Positions 7,649-16,600 are shown, counted from the stretch's first letter. The stretch is DNA of 18,446 bases from an uncultured Acidaminococcus sp. (GCA_900538365.1 UPXT01000047.1:1-18446); one strand, 5' to 3'. Notes: generated by a model from the letters alone, not told the origin. Numbers and translations are program-made.

Positions 7649-7663
7649 CTTCCATGCTATAAT
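7635..7663 (+). promoter_or_regulatory. Extended -10 promoter of the glycerate kinase gene
   Basis: TATAAT at 7658-7663 is a perfect -10 box preceded by TGC, the extended -10 signature. The -35 position falls in the terminator arm (TTTTGG, 7635-7640, 17-base spacing) and is weak, which extended -10 promoters tolerate. The start codon lies 33 bases downstream. Confidence 0.65.
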
Positions 7664-7696
7664 GGTAGAAACCTGAATTTGTGAGGAGATGGACCT

Positions 7697-8926
7697 ATGA
7701 CGTTACGTGAAGATGCCCAGATCATTATGGATAAAGCTCTGGCTGCGTCCCTGCCCGATGCGGCCGTTGAAAAAGCCTTGAAGAATAAAGTGTTTGGCAG
7801 CGGACGGATTGTCGTCGTTTCCATTGGGAAAGCTGCCTGGCAGATGGCAAAGACGACGGTCGCCCTTTTGGGGGACCGCATTTCCGGCGGTATTGTCATC
7901 ACCAAATATCAGCATGCCAAAGGGGCGTTGCCGCCCCTTGAAATCTACGAAGCGGGGCACCCTGTCCTCGATGCCAATTCCGTTGCCGCGACGGCTCGCG
8001 CCATTGATATGGTCAAGGATCTTGGCCAAGATGATACCGTTCTTTTTCTTATCAGCGGCGGTGGTTCTGCCCTATTTGAAAAGCCTCTTATTCCGCTTTC
8101 GGAACTGCAGAAAATCAATTCCGATCTTTTGTCGAGCGGGGCCGATATTGTTTCCATGAATACGGTCCGCAAGCGCTTCAGCGCCGTTAAAGGTGGAAAA
8201 TTTGCTCAGATCTGTGCCCCTGCCAAAGTGTATGCCATTGTACTTTCTGATATCATTGGCGATCCTTTGGACATGATTGCTTCTGGACCGGCCTATCCTG
8301 ACACGTCGACGCGGGAGGATGCCCAAAAGGTCATCGAGCGTTACAAAGTTATTCTTTCCCCGGAGGCAGAGGCCTGTCTTGCCGTGGAAACGCCTAAGCG
8401 CCTTGATCATGTTGAAACGGTTGTCACCGGCAGTGTGACGGAGCTTGCGAAAGCCGGCAAAAAGGCGGCTGAAGCCCTGGGCTACCAAACCCATATCCTG
8501 ACGTCCAGTCTTGATTGTGAAGCTCGGGAAGCCGGGAGCTTTCTTGCTGCTATGGGACGTGAATATGCTGGCTGCGGGAAAAAGATGGCTTTCCTGGCTG
8601 GCGGGGAAACGGTGGTCCATCTTCGTGGCCGGGGAAAGGGCGGGCGCAATCAGGAAATTGCCCTTTCTGCCGCTCGCGGGATTGCCGGTCTTTCCAACGT
8701 GGCGGTCTTCTCTTTTGGCAGTGACGGGACGGATGGACCGACCGATGCTGCTGGTGGCTACGCTGACGGTTCGACGGCAGCTCGTCTTTTGGAAGTCGGC
8801 CTTTCCATTCCCGACGTTCTTGAACGCAATGATGCCTATCATGCCCTTGAAAAATCGGATGGACTTCTTGTTACAGGCCCAACAGGGACCAATGTCAACG
8901 ATCTGTCCGTGCTTCTTATTGGCTGA
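7697..8926 (+). CDS. Glycerate 2-kinase, GckA/TtuD (MOFRL) family
   Basis: A 409-residue kinase of the DUF4147/MOFRL family, which phosphorylates D-glycerate with ATP to give 2-phosphoglycerate and so feeds glycerate, hydroxypyruvate or tartronate carbon into lower glycolysis. Family motifs are SIGKAAW near residue 42, SGGGSALFE at 120-128, SDIIGDP at 184-190, AGGE at 301-304, GGRNQE at 315-320, SDGTDGPTDAAG at 342-353 and TGPTGTNVNDL at 393-403. Length is near the family's usual 410-450. GAGGAG precedes the ATG at 7697. It has its own promoter and a strong terminator, hence a single-gene unit; no hydroxypyruvate reductase or tartronate semialdehyde genes are next to it. The related hydroxypyruvate reductase label sometimes given to this family is an annotation error. 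Confidence 0.93.
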   Translation: MTLREDAQIIMDKALAASLPDAAVEKALKNKVFGSGRIVVVSIGKAAWQMAKTTVALLGDRISGGIVITKYQHAKGALPPLEIYEAGHPVLDANSVAATARAIDMVKDLGQDDTVLFLISGGGSALFEKPLIPLSELQKINSDLLSSGADIVSMNTVRKRFSAVKGGKFAQICAPAKVYAIVLSDIIGDPLDMIASGPAYPDTSTREDAQKVIERYKVILSPEAEACLAVETPKRLDHVETVVTGSVTELAKAGKKAAEALGYQTHILTSSLDCEAREAGSFLAAMGREYAGCGKKMAFLAGGETVVHLRGRGKGGRNQEIALSAARGIAGLSNVAVFSFGSDGTDGPTDAAGGYADGSTAARLLEVGLSIPDVLERNDAYHALEKSDGLLVTGPTGTNVNDLSVLLIG

Positions 8927-8936
8927 TGACGATGTT

Positions 8937-8980
8937 AAAAAGCACCCTTTTTGCAGTTTTCTGCAAAAAGGGTGCTTTTT
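8937..8980. terminator. Strong intrinsic terminator after the glycerate kinase
   Basis: A perfect 20-base-pair stem, 8937-8956 with 8961-8980, carries the core AGCACCC and closes a TTTT loop. A's lead in and T's lead out, so it can work on either strand. Confidence 0.93.
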
Positions 8981-9032
8981 CTGCTAAAGTGAGCAAAAAC
9001 TTTTGTACTCTATTAAAAATATGAAACAAAAT

Positions 9033-9091
9033 ACATATATTAATTAAATTTATGACATATATTTGATAAAGTCAGTATATGGTCGTATACT
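9033..9091 (+). promoter_or_regulatory. Promoter of the amidohydrolase-transporter operon with upstream direct repeats
   Basis: TTGATA (9063-9068) and TATACT (9086-9091) are exactly 17 bases apart, a near-consensus promoter starting about 25-35 bases before the coding region. Immediately upstream, in AT-rich DNA, ACATATATT occurs at 9033-9041 and again at 9055-9063, 22 bases apart, which places both copies on the same face of the helix. They could be regulator sites or an UP-like element. Confidence 0.68.
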
Positions 9092-9129
9092 GGGAACATA
9101 ACGGGAAGTAAAAAATGGAGGACAGAGGA

Positions 9130-10458
9130 GTGATTGCTACGGATAAGCTTACACTGAAAGAAAAGGTTTTTGCTGCGATTGATGCCGCTCGCGATGAGCT
9201 CTTTGACTATGCCAAAAGCGTGGCCAAGGAACCCGAGTTTGGTTTCAGGGAATTCAAGACGGCGAAAAAGGTAGAGGCCCAATTTGATAAACTGGGGATT
9301 CCCTATCGGAGCCATCTTGCCATTACGGGTGTAAAAGGCCTTCTCAAAGGAGGAAAACCAGGACCTACGATTGCCATCTTAGGAGAGCTGGATGCCATCA
9401 GTTCCCCGGATCATCCCTTGGCTGATCCCGATACGGGCGCGGCTCATGCCTGCGGACACCATATGCAGCAGTCTGCAATGCTCGCTGCCGCTTATGGGCT
9501 CGCCCGTACCCATGCGCTTGATGAGCTTTGCGGCAATGTCGTTTTCTTTGCCGTTCCTGCCGAAGAATATGTCCAGCTTGCTTATCGGAAGAAACTGCGC
9601 AGGGAAGGTAGGCTCCACTATCTTCATGGCAAGGGACAGCTCATCTACGAAGGTGAATTTGATGATATCGATATGGCCATGCAGATGCATTCCAGCAAGA
9701 AAACGCCGGAACCGACGGTTGCAGTGGGTACGAGCAGCAACGGATTTGTTGGTAAGACCATCCAATATGTAGGGCGCTCCGCTCATGCTGCTGACGCGCC
9801 TGATCAAGGCATCAACGCACTTAACGCAGCCATGCTTGGCATTATGGGCATCAATTCCCTCAGGGAAACGTTCCGCGATGAAGACGCCATTCGCGTTCAT
9901 CCAATTATTACCAAAGGCGGGGATCTTGTAAATAATGTTCCCGATGATGTACGGATTGAAACCTATGTGCGGGCCAAAACGATGGAGGCCATCGAAAAGA
10001 CCCACAAAAAGGTCGATGCTGCCTTGCGGGCTGGCGGTATGGCCATTGGTGCCGAAGTCCACATCGACACGATGCCCGGTCATCTGCCCCTTGTTTGTAA
10101 CGCCACACTTAATGAACTCCTGGTGGAAAATGCCAAGGAAGCGTTCCCCAGTGTCAAGATCATCAATGCTGGCCATTTCAGTGCTTCCACAGATATGGGG
10201 GATGTTTCTCATCTTATGCCCGCTATTCATCCTTTTATTGGGGGAACAGACGGACTCCTTCACGGCGCCGATTTCAAGGTTGTCGACTTTGACGCGGCCG
10301 CGCTTCTGCCTGGCAAGGCCTTTGCCGGTATGGTCATTGATCTTCTGGCAGACCATGCCCAAAAGGCCAAAGCTCTTTTGGACCACTATGAACCCATCCT
10401 GACAAAGGATGCCTACATCAAGAAGCTGGACAGCTATTTCAGCGAGGAGGAACCATGA
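9130..10458 (+). CDS. M20-family amidohydrolase (AbgB-like)
   Basis: A 442-residue metal-dependent amidohydrolase of peptidase family M20, cleaving an amide bond, typically in an N-acyl or aminobenzoyl amino acid. HACGHH at residues 106-111 holds a conserved metal-ligand His, PAEE with Glu145/146 supplies the catalytic base, and a C-terminal GTDGLLHGADF region carries the last metal ligand. The central dimerisation insert begins near VAVGTSSNGFVGK. I prefer the GTG at 9130, with GGAGG eight bases upstream; an ATG at 9115 would overlap that site and has only a weak signal. It is first in a three-gene operon and overlaps the DUF3100 gene by four bases (ATGA), so hydrolysis and transport are coupled. 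It resembles AbgB of p-aminobenzoyl-glutamate use, but the substrate is unknown. Confidence 0.88.
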   Translation: MIATDKLTLKEKVFAAIDAARDELFDYAKSVAKEPEFGFREFKTAKKVEAQFDKLGIPYRSHLAITGVKGLLKGGKPGPTIAILGELDAISSPDHPLADPDTGAAHACGHHMQQSAMLAAAYGLARTHALDELCGNVVFFAVPAEEYVQLAYRKKLRREGRLHYLHGKGQLIYEGEFDDIDMAMQMHSSKKTPEPTVAVGTSSNGFVGKTIQYVGRSAHAADAPDQGINALNAAMLGIMGINSLRETFRDEDAIRVHPIITKGGDLVNNVPDDVRIETYVRAKTMEAIEKTHKKVDAALRAGGMAIGAEVHIDTMPGHLPLVCNATLNELLVENAKEAFPSVKIINAGHFSASTDMGDVSHLMPAIHPFIGGTDGLLHGADFKVVDFDAAALLPGKAFAGMVIDLLADHAQKAKALLDHYEPILTKDAYIKKLDSYFSEEEP

Positions 10459-11252
10459 AGAACATCAAACTGCATGTCTGTGTCATGCTCATGATCGTGA
10501 TTGCTGAACTGATTGGCGTTAAATCCTTCAGTGTCGGCCCAGGAAAGATTGTGCTGCTGCCCATGCTTTATGCCCTCATCATCGGAATCTTTACGACGCC
10601 GCGCTTCCTTAATATTATGAAGCAAAAGGAAATGGAAGATGCAAGTTCCTTGATAGGGCTGACGCTCATGCTCCTCATGGCTCGCTATGGGACCCTTGTA
10701 GGACCAACCCTGCCCAAGATCATCAGCGCCAGTCCGGCCCTATTTTTACAGGAATTTGGGAACTTGGGCACCGTCCTTGTCGGGGTACCGCTTGCCGTGT
10801 TCTTTGGACTCAAGCGGGAAACCATCGGTGCGGCCCATTCCATAGCCCGTGAACCGAACATTGCCCTTGTCGGTGAACGCTATGGCCTTGATACCCCAGA
10901 AGGTCGCGGTGTTATGGGTGTTTATATCAGCGGCACCGTCTTTGGAACAATCTTTTTTGGCCTCATGGCCAGTTTCTGCGCTGCCCTTGGAATCTTTCAT
11001 CCTTACGCGCTTGCCATGGCATCTGGCGTTGGCAGTGCAAGTATGATGTCGTCCGCTGTCGGTGCGCTTGCCGTCATGTATCCCCAGATGGCAGACCAGC
11101 TAGCTGCTTTTGGTGCTGCCAGCAATATGCTCTCTGGTCTCGATGGACTTTATATGTCGATTTGGCTTGCCCTGCCGCTCGCGGAATACCTCTATAAAAA
11201 GTGCTGTATCGTAAAATATGGTCACGTACTCACGAAGGAGGAAGAACAATGA
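10455..11252 (+). CDS. DUF3100-type integral membrane protein, probable transporter
   Basis: A 265-residue, strongly hydrophobic protein which I recognise as DUF3100-like. About seven membrane helices are suggested, with a central polar segment (about residues 115-150, containing REPNIALVGERYGLDTPEGRG) and a small-residue helix around MASGVGSASMMSSAVGAL near 192-209. Such proteins are often next to M20 amidohydrolases, as here, so a role in importing the amidohydrolase substrate or exporting a product is a reasonable inference, not a proven function. Its ATG overlaps the amidohydrolase stop (ATGA at 10455) with GAGGAGG four bases upstream, and its own stop overlaps the next gene in the same way. 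The C-terminus is charged (LTKEEEQ). Confidence 0.82.
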   Translation: MKNIKLHVCVMLMIVIAELIGVKSFSVGPGKIVLLPMLYALIIGIFTTPRFLNIMKQKEMEDASSLIGLTLMLLMARYGTLVGPTLPKIISASPALFLQEFGNLGTVLVGVPLAVFFGLKRETIGAAHSIAREPNIALVGERYGLDTPEGRGVMGVYISGTVFGTIFFGLMASFCAALGIFHPYALAMASGVGSASMMSSAVGALAVMYPQMADQLAAFGAASNMLSGLDGLYMSIWLALPLAEYLYKKCCIVKYGHVLTKEEEQ

Positions 11253-11704
11253 TTGGATATAATCTGGCAGAAACTTTTGCTATCCTGCTTCTCATGAGTA
11301 TCGAAGGGGCGATTTCCAATGCCCTTTCTGGCGCTGGCGGTGTGATTGAAGGCCTGCCTGGGCTGTTGATCCTTGTAGGGATTTCCATGGCGGGAATCCT
11401 TCTTGGCAAATATATGCCGGGAAAGATTCCTGCTGTTGCCTATGTTGTTACGTTAGGCTGTATCTTGACGTATCCGGGGTTCCCTGGAAGTGATGTCATC
11501 AACTTTTATATGAAGAAAGTCGGATTCGTTTCTCTTTGTACACTCATCCTTGCCTATGCCGGTGTTTCCATCGGTAAGGATATGGATGCTTTTAAGTCGA
11601 CAGGGTGGCGCATCGTTATCTTGAGCTGTGTCATATTCGCCGGCACCTATTTGGGTTCCGCCATCATTGCCCAAATCATCTTAAAGGCCATTGGCCAGAT
11701 TTGA
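11249..11704 (+). CDS. Small integral membrane protein, likely second transporter subunit
   Basis: A 151-residue membrane protein with four to five predicted helices (about residues 7-20, 35-51, 61-77, 90-108 and 122-148) separated by short loops rich in Gly and Pro, such as LLGKYMPGKIPAV and TYPGFPGSDV. The segment AYAGVSIGKDMDAF precedes the last helix. I do not recognise a named family with certainty. It starts at ATG 11249, overlapping the DUF3100 stop by four bases, with AAGGAGG upstream; a longer frame from 11201 lies inside the previous gene and has no such site. The tight coupling suggests it works in a fixed ratio with the DUF3100 protein, perhaps as the other half of a two-part carrier, as in MadL/MadM. 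Confidence 0.8.
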   Translation: MIGYNLAETFAILLLMSIEGAISNALSGAGGVIEGLPGLLILVGISMAGILLGKYMPGKIPAVAYVVTLGCILTYPGFPGSDVINFYMKKVGFVSLCTLILAYAGVSIGKDMDAFKSTGWRIVILSCVIFAGTYLGSAIIAQIILKAIGQI

Positions 11705-11715
11705 CCATTTCAATG

Positions 11716-11759
11716 AAAAAGGGGCTTGCCGAACAGGAATTGTTCAGCAAGCCCTTTTT
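11716..11759. terminator. Bidirectional terminator between the transporter operon and thiC
   Basis: GCTTGC (11724-11729) pairs with GCAAGC (11747-11752), continuing inward with GAACA/TGTTC and outward with GGG/CCC, A's and T's, so it serves both convergent transcripts. A second imperfect hairpin, GGAAAAAGG (11769-11777) with CCTTTTCC (11796-11803), lies nearer the thiC stop. Confidence 0.82.
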
Positions 11760-11812
11760 GATGTCTTTGGAAAAAGGGAGCAGGGTGCTCATTATCCTTT
11801 TCCCAATGGACT

Positions 11813-13117
11813 TCAGTGCTTTTTCTTTTTCTTATCGTCAAGGTATTCGCCAATGATCTTGACGGCACAGTAATCCCCGCACATGGAGCAGTATTCATCC
11901 GTACTCTTGTTCTTGGCATTGCGGATGGCACGGGCTTTTTGAGGATCGATGGCAAGTTCCATTTGAGCTTCCCAATCAAGTTTTTTGCGAGCTTTTGCCA
12001 TCGCAAGATCCTGGGCCAGCGCCTGGGGAAGACCCTTTGCAACATCAGCCGCATGGCCTGCTATGCGGGCAGCGACAACCCCTTCACGAACGTCATTGAG
12101 ATCAGGCAGTCCCAAATGTTCAGCTGGAGTGACGTAGCAGAGAAAATCGGCTCCGCTGACAGCCGCAAGGGTTCCGCCAATTGCAGAAGTAATGTGGTCG
12201 TAGCCCGGCGCAATATCGGTCACAAGGGGACCCAGCACATAGAAAGGAGCTCCGTGGCAGAGCCGTTTCTGCAGCTGCATGTTTGCGGCAATCTGATTGT
12301 AAGGAACATGTCCCGGACCTTCTACCATGACCTGGACGCCTTTTTCCCAGGCGCGGTCCGTCAGTTCCCCAAGGGTGATGAGTTCCGTGATCTGGGCCCG
12401 GTCCGTTGCATCAGCAAGACAGCCAGGCCGCAGCCCGTCGCCTAAGCTGATGGTTACATCGTAGCGGGCGCAGATATCAAGGATTTCATCAAAATGTTCA
12501 TAAAAGGGATTTTCCTTATTGTTGGCGAGCATCCACCCGGCAATAAAGGAGCCACCGCGGCTTACGATATCCATTTCGCGTCCTTCGGCAATGAGGATAT
12601 CAACGGCACGGCGCGTGAGACCGCAGTGCATAGTCATGAAGTCAGCCCCGTCACGGGCCTGTTGCTCGATGACTTCAAAGATGTCATCTTTCGTCATATC
12701 TGTCACTTTGCCATGGTTGCGGATTGCCGTAACCGTGGCTTGATAAATGGGAACGGTACCGACCATGACTGTCGAATGCTCGATGATGGCACGGCGGGAG
12801 GCATCGATGTTGTTGCCTGTTGAAAGGTCCATGACTGCATCGGCACCGGCTGCGATGGCCGCATCCAGTTTTTTCAGCTCGGGCGCGGGATCGGGGTAGG
12901 CCGTTGAAGTCCCGATATTGGCGTTGACCTTTGTCGAAAGTCCTTCCCCGACACCGCGGACCTTGAGGTTTTTATGGTTGATATTGGCGCAGATGGCAAT
13001 GGTTCCCTTGGCCACACGCTCTCGGATTGTTTCTGCGGCCAGCCCTTCTTGGCGCGCGACTTCCTTCATTTCTTCCGTAATGATACCGGCAAGGGCTGAC
13101 TGTCTTTGAGTTTTCAT
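11813..13117 (-). CDS. thiC: Phosphomethylpyrimidine synthase (HMP-P synthase)
   Basis: A 434-residue radical-SAM enzyme that rearranges aminoimidazole ribotide into hydroxymethylpyrimidine phosphate, the pyrimidine half of thiamine. Recognisable segments include AICANINHKNLKVRGVGEG, VMDLSTGNNID, TMHCGLTRRAV, SRGGSFIAGWM, LGDGLRPGC, MVEGPGHVPYNQI, FYVLGPLVTDIAPGYDHITSAIG and YVTPAEHLGLP. It is the short anaerobe/archaeal form without the long N-terminal domain. The C-terminal cluster cysteines are Cys410, Cys413 and Cys417 (CSMCGDYC), giving CX2CX3C, whereas long ThiC proteins have CX2CX4C. The extreme C-terminus is five lysines and a His. AAGGAGG lies eight bases before the ATG at 13117. A TPP riboswitch precedes it, so expression should fall when thiamine pyrophosphate is plentiful. 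Confidence 0.97.
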   Translation of the reverse strand: MKTQRQSALAGIITEEMKEVARQEGLAAETIRERVAKGTIAICANINHKNLKVRGVGEGLSTKVNANIGTSTAYPDPAPELKKLDAAIAAGADAVMDLSTGNNIDASRRAIIEHSTVMVGTVPIYQATVTAIRNHGKVTDMTKDDIFEVIEQQARDGADFMTMHCGLTRRAVDILIAEGREMDIVSRGGSFIAGWMLANNKENPFYEHFDEILDICARYDVTISLGDGLRPGCLADATDRAQITELITLGELTDRAWEKGVQVMVEGPGHVPYNQIAANMQLQKRLCHGAPFYVLGPLVTDIAPGYDHITSAIGGTLAAVSGADFLCYVTPAEHLGLPDLNDVREGVVAARIAGHAADVAKGLPQALAQDLAMAKARKKLDWEAQMELAIDPQKARAIRNAKNKSTDEYCSMCGDYCAVKIIGEYLDDKKKKKH

Positions 13118-13149
13118 GAAAATTTCCTCCTTGAAGATAATAAGAAAGA

Positions 13150-13176
13150 GACCGCTTTTTCCGTAGAAAAGCGGTC
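13150..13176 (-). terminator. Riboswitch-controlled terminator hairpin upstream of thiC
   Basis: On the minus strand GACCGCTTTTC (13176-13166) pairs with GAAAAAGCGGTC (13161-13150) and is followed by TCTTTCTT, an interrupted T-run. Its place between the TPP aptamer and the ribosome binding site fits the expression platform. The weak T-run leaves room for another mechanism. Confidence 0.7.
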
Positions 13177-13212
13177 CCTTGGTTGGTCTTTTTTCATTTC
13201 CAGCCCGGCCGG

Positions 13213-13297
13213 CACACTTTCCTACGTCGGTATTAACCGCATCAGGTACAAAGGGTCGGCCAAAGGGCCTCTCAGCGAATGCGCACCCCCAGTGTTA
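13213..13297 (-). promoter_or_regulatory. TPP riboswitch aptamer (THI box)
   Basis: Read on the minus strand, the aptamer has the conserved CTGGGGGTGC, the CTGAGA pyrimidine-sensing loop, ACCC(N)TTGTACCTGAT and the GTTAATACCGACGTAGGAAAG pieces that define the THI element. ACACT and AGTGT close helix P1. It binds thiamine pyrophosphate and controls thiC just downstream. An extra hairpin, TGGACGC/GCGTCCA (13301-13319), sits at the very 5' end of the leader. Confidence 0.97.
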
Positions 13298-13328
13298 CCG
13301 TGGACGCAAGAAGCGTCCATCTGCAGTC

Positions 13329-13357
13329 ATTGTAACAGATGCTTTTGTAAAATGCAA
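13329..13357 (-). promoter_or_regulatory. Promoter of the thiC transcript
   Basis: On the minus strand TTGCAT (13357-13352) and TACAAT (13334-13329) are 17 bases apart. Transcription would start near 13322, directly before the leader hairpin and the TPP aptamer, giving a leader of about 205 bases. Confidence 0.7.
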
Positions 13358-13581
13358 ACGGCTCATCCTTTTCGTTTCATGGGTACAATGGGAAGGAAGT
13401 AGCTTTTTCTTATGACGCAAGAAAACAAAAGCAAACGAAAGAGAGAAAAAATCAGTACTTGATTCAAGGCTGAGGGAAAGGGGCCTTAGCATTGTTCCAT
13501 TTCATGATACGTCTTATTTTTCAGATAATTATACATTTCCCATTATCAAGTAAATTGTAGGGAAATTGGAGAAAAATTTAT
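13358..13581. other. Intergenic region between thiC and nifJ promoters
   Basis: Roughly 220 bases without a gene, becoming AT-rich towards nifJ. The one clear symmetry is ATTTCCC (13535-13541) with GGGAAAT (13560-13566), separated by 18 bases and ending 15 bases before the nifJ -35 box. I see no further promoter or RNA. Confidence 0.5.
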
Positions 13582-13610
13582 TTGTGATTATATTAAATTT
13601 GTTATATAAT
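13582..13610 (+). promoter_or_regulatory. Promoter of nifJ
   Basis: TTGTGA (13582-13587) and a perfect TATAAT (13605-13610) are 17 bases apart in very AT-rich DNA, as expected for a strong promoter of a central metabolic enzyme. The leader is about 75 bases and contains the near-palindrome GAATGATATCGTTC (13636-13649), which could be an operator or a small hairpin. Confidence 0.75.
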
Positions 13611-13691
13611 ACAGGAGATTAGAGAGACTGAATGGAATGATATCGTTCATCCCAGATCGGTCACTTTTCTAAGAAAGAGGGGCTTTGAACA

Positions 13692-16600
13692 ATGGCAAAA
13701 AAATTTAAGACCATGGATGGTAACACCGCCGCTGCGTATACTTCCTATGCGTTCAGTGATGTTGCCGCAATCTACCCGATCACTCCGTCTTCTCCGATGG
13801 CTGAAGTCAGCGATGAATGGGCTTCCCATGGAAAGAAGAACATCTTTGGTCGTCCTGTCAAGATCATGGAAATGCAGTCCGAAGCTGGTGCTTCCGGTGC
13901 TGTACACGGCTCCCTTGCCGCTGGCGCACTGACCACCACCTATACCGCATCCCAGGGTCTGCTCCTGATGATCCCGAACATGTACAAGATCGCTGGCGAA
14001 CTGCTTCCTGCAGTTTTCAACGTTGCTGCTCGTGCACTGGCTACCAGCTCCCTGAACATCTTCGGTGACCATGCCGACGTTATGGCTTGCCGGCAGACCG
14101 GTTTTGCACTTCTTGCTGAATCCGGTGTACAGGAAGTCATGGACCTGACCGCTGTTGCCCATCTGGCTGCTATCAAAGGTCATGTTCCTTTCCTGAACTT
14201 CTTTGATGGGTTCCGTACTTCCCACGAAATCCAGAAGATTGAACTTTTGGACTATGATGACCTTGCTAAACTGATTGACTACGAAGCACTGGATAAATTC
14301 CGCAAACATGCCCTGAACCCGGATAACCCTGTTACCCGCGGTACGGCTCAGAACCCGGATATCTACTTCCAGACTCGCGAAGCTGTCAACAAATACTATG
14401 ATGCCCTGCCTGAAATTGTTGAAGAATACATGGAAAAGATCAGCAAACTGACCGGCCGTGATTACAAACTCTTCAACTACACCGGCGCTGCTGATGCAGA
14501 AACCGTCGTTGTAATGATGGGCAGCGGTGCTCAGACTGCTGAAGAAGTTGCTAAGCTCCTTTGCGAACAAGGCGAAAAAGTCGGCGTCCTGAACGTTCAC
14601 CTCTATCGTCCGTTCTCTGCTAAACACTTCCTGGCTGCTATGCCGAAGACTGTCAAGAGAATTGCTGTTCTTGACCGTACGAAGGAAGCCGGCGCAAACG
14701 GCGAACCGCTGTACCTTGATGTCCGCGATGTATACTACAACGTTGCTGACAAACCCCTGATTATTGGCGGTCGTTATGGCCTCGGCAGCAAGGAATTCTA
14801 TCCTGGCGATGCCCTGGCTGTCTTCGACAACCTCAAGAAGGCTGAACCGAAGAACCACTTCACCGTTGGTATCGTTGATGATGTAACGAACACCTCCCTC
14901 ACGAAGGAAAAAGTATTCGACATCACCCCGAAAGGCACCACGAGCTGCATGTTCTGGGGCCTCGGCAGCGATGGTACGGTTGGCGCCAACAAGAGCGCTA
15001 TCAAGATCATCGGTGATAAGACTGATATGTACGCACAGGGCTACTTTGCTTATGACTCCAAGAAGTCCGGCGGTATCACTGTATCCCACCTGCGTTTTGG
15101 TCATACCCCAATCCATATGCCGTTCCTCATCAACACCGCTGACTATGTAGCTGTTCATAACTCTTCTTATGTCCATCGCTACAATGTCATGGCTGGCCTG
15201 AAAGACGGCGGCACGTTCCTCCTGAACAGCCCTTGGACCGATGAAGAACTGGACAAGGAACTTCCTGGACAGCTGAAACGTTATCTTGTTGAACATAAAA
15301 TCAACTTCTACACCATTGATGCTGTCAAGATTGCTGAAAGCATCGGCCTTGGCGGACGTATCAACATGATCATGCAGGCCGCTTTCTTCAAACTGACCGG
15401 TATCATCCCTGTTGAAGATGCTGTGAAGTATCTGAAGGAATCCATCGTCACCAGCTATGGCAAGAAAGGCCAGAAGGTTGTTGACATGAACAACGCTGCT
15501 GTTGACCAGGGCGTCAATGCCATCCATAAGGTTGAAGTTCCTGCTGCTTGGGCAAATGCTGCCGACACGGAACTCTATCCGAAGACTGGCAACGCTTGGG
15601 TTGACGAAGTCATGGTTCCCATGAACAAACAGGAAGGCCATGACCTGCCTGTCAGCAAACTCATGGGTCAGGTTGACGGTACGTTCCCTGCTGGTACGGC
15701 TGCTTATGAAAAACGCGGCATTGCAATCAATGTTCCTGAATGGAAGATTGAAAACTGCATCCAGTGCAACCAGTGCTCCTATGTCTGCCCGCACGCTGCT
15801 ATCCGTCCTGTTCTCCTGAACGACGAAGAAGTGAAGGCTGCTCCTGCAGAATTTACGACTAAACCGGCTGTTGGCGCTAAGGACCTGCACTTCCGCATGA
15901 TGGTTTCCCCGATGGACTGCCAAGGCTGCGGCAACTGTGTAGACGCTTGCCCTGCTAAGGAAAAAGCCCTCGTCATGATGCCTTTTGCTACCCAGGAACA
16001 TCTGAAAGACGCTTGGGAATATGGAATCAAGAAGGTCTCCGCAAAGACCAACCCGATGAACAAATACACCGTGAAGGGCAGCCAGTTCGAACAGCCGCTG
16101 CTTGAGTTCTCCGGTGCCTGCGCAGGCTGCGGTGAAACCCCGTATGCTAAACTGGTAACCCAGCTCTATGGTGACCGCATGATGATTGCTAACGCTACGG
16201 GCTGCTCCTCCATTTGGGGTGCTTCCGCTCCTTCCATGCCGTACACCAAGAACCATAAGGGTCATGGTCCTGCTTGGGCTAACTCCCTGTTCGAAGACAA
16301 CGCTGAATATGGTCTGGGCATGTACCTCGGTGTCAAAGCTGTCCGTGAACGTTTGGCTCAGGAAATGGAAGCCATTAAGGATTCCGTCAGCGCTGACCTG
16401 AAAGCTGCTATGGAAGACTGGATTGCTAACGCCGAAGTTGGCGAAGGCAGCCGTGAACGCGCTGAAAAGCTCGAAGCTCTGCTCGAAGCTGAAAAGAGCG
16501 GTAACGACAAACTCGAAGCCATCTACAACGATAAACAGTTCTTCGTAAAACGTTCCCAGTGGATCTTCGGTGGTGACGGCTGGGCTTACGATATCGGTTA

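Noticed and set aside
9379..10386. A 335-codon minus-strand frame
   Set aside because: It is antisense to the M20 amidohydrolase, whose metal motifs are intact.
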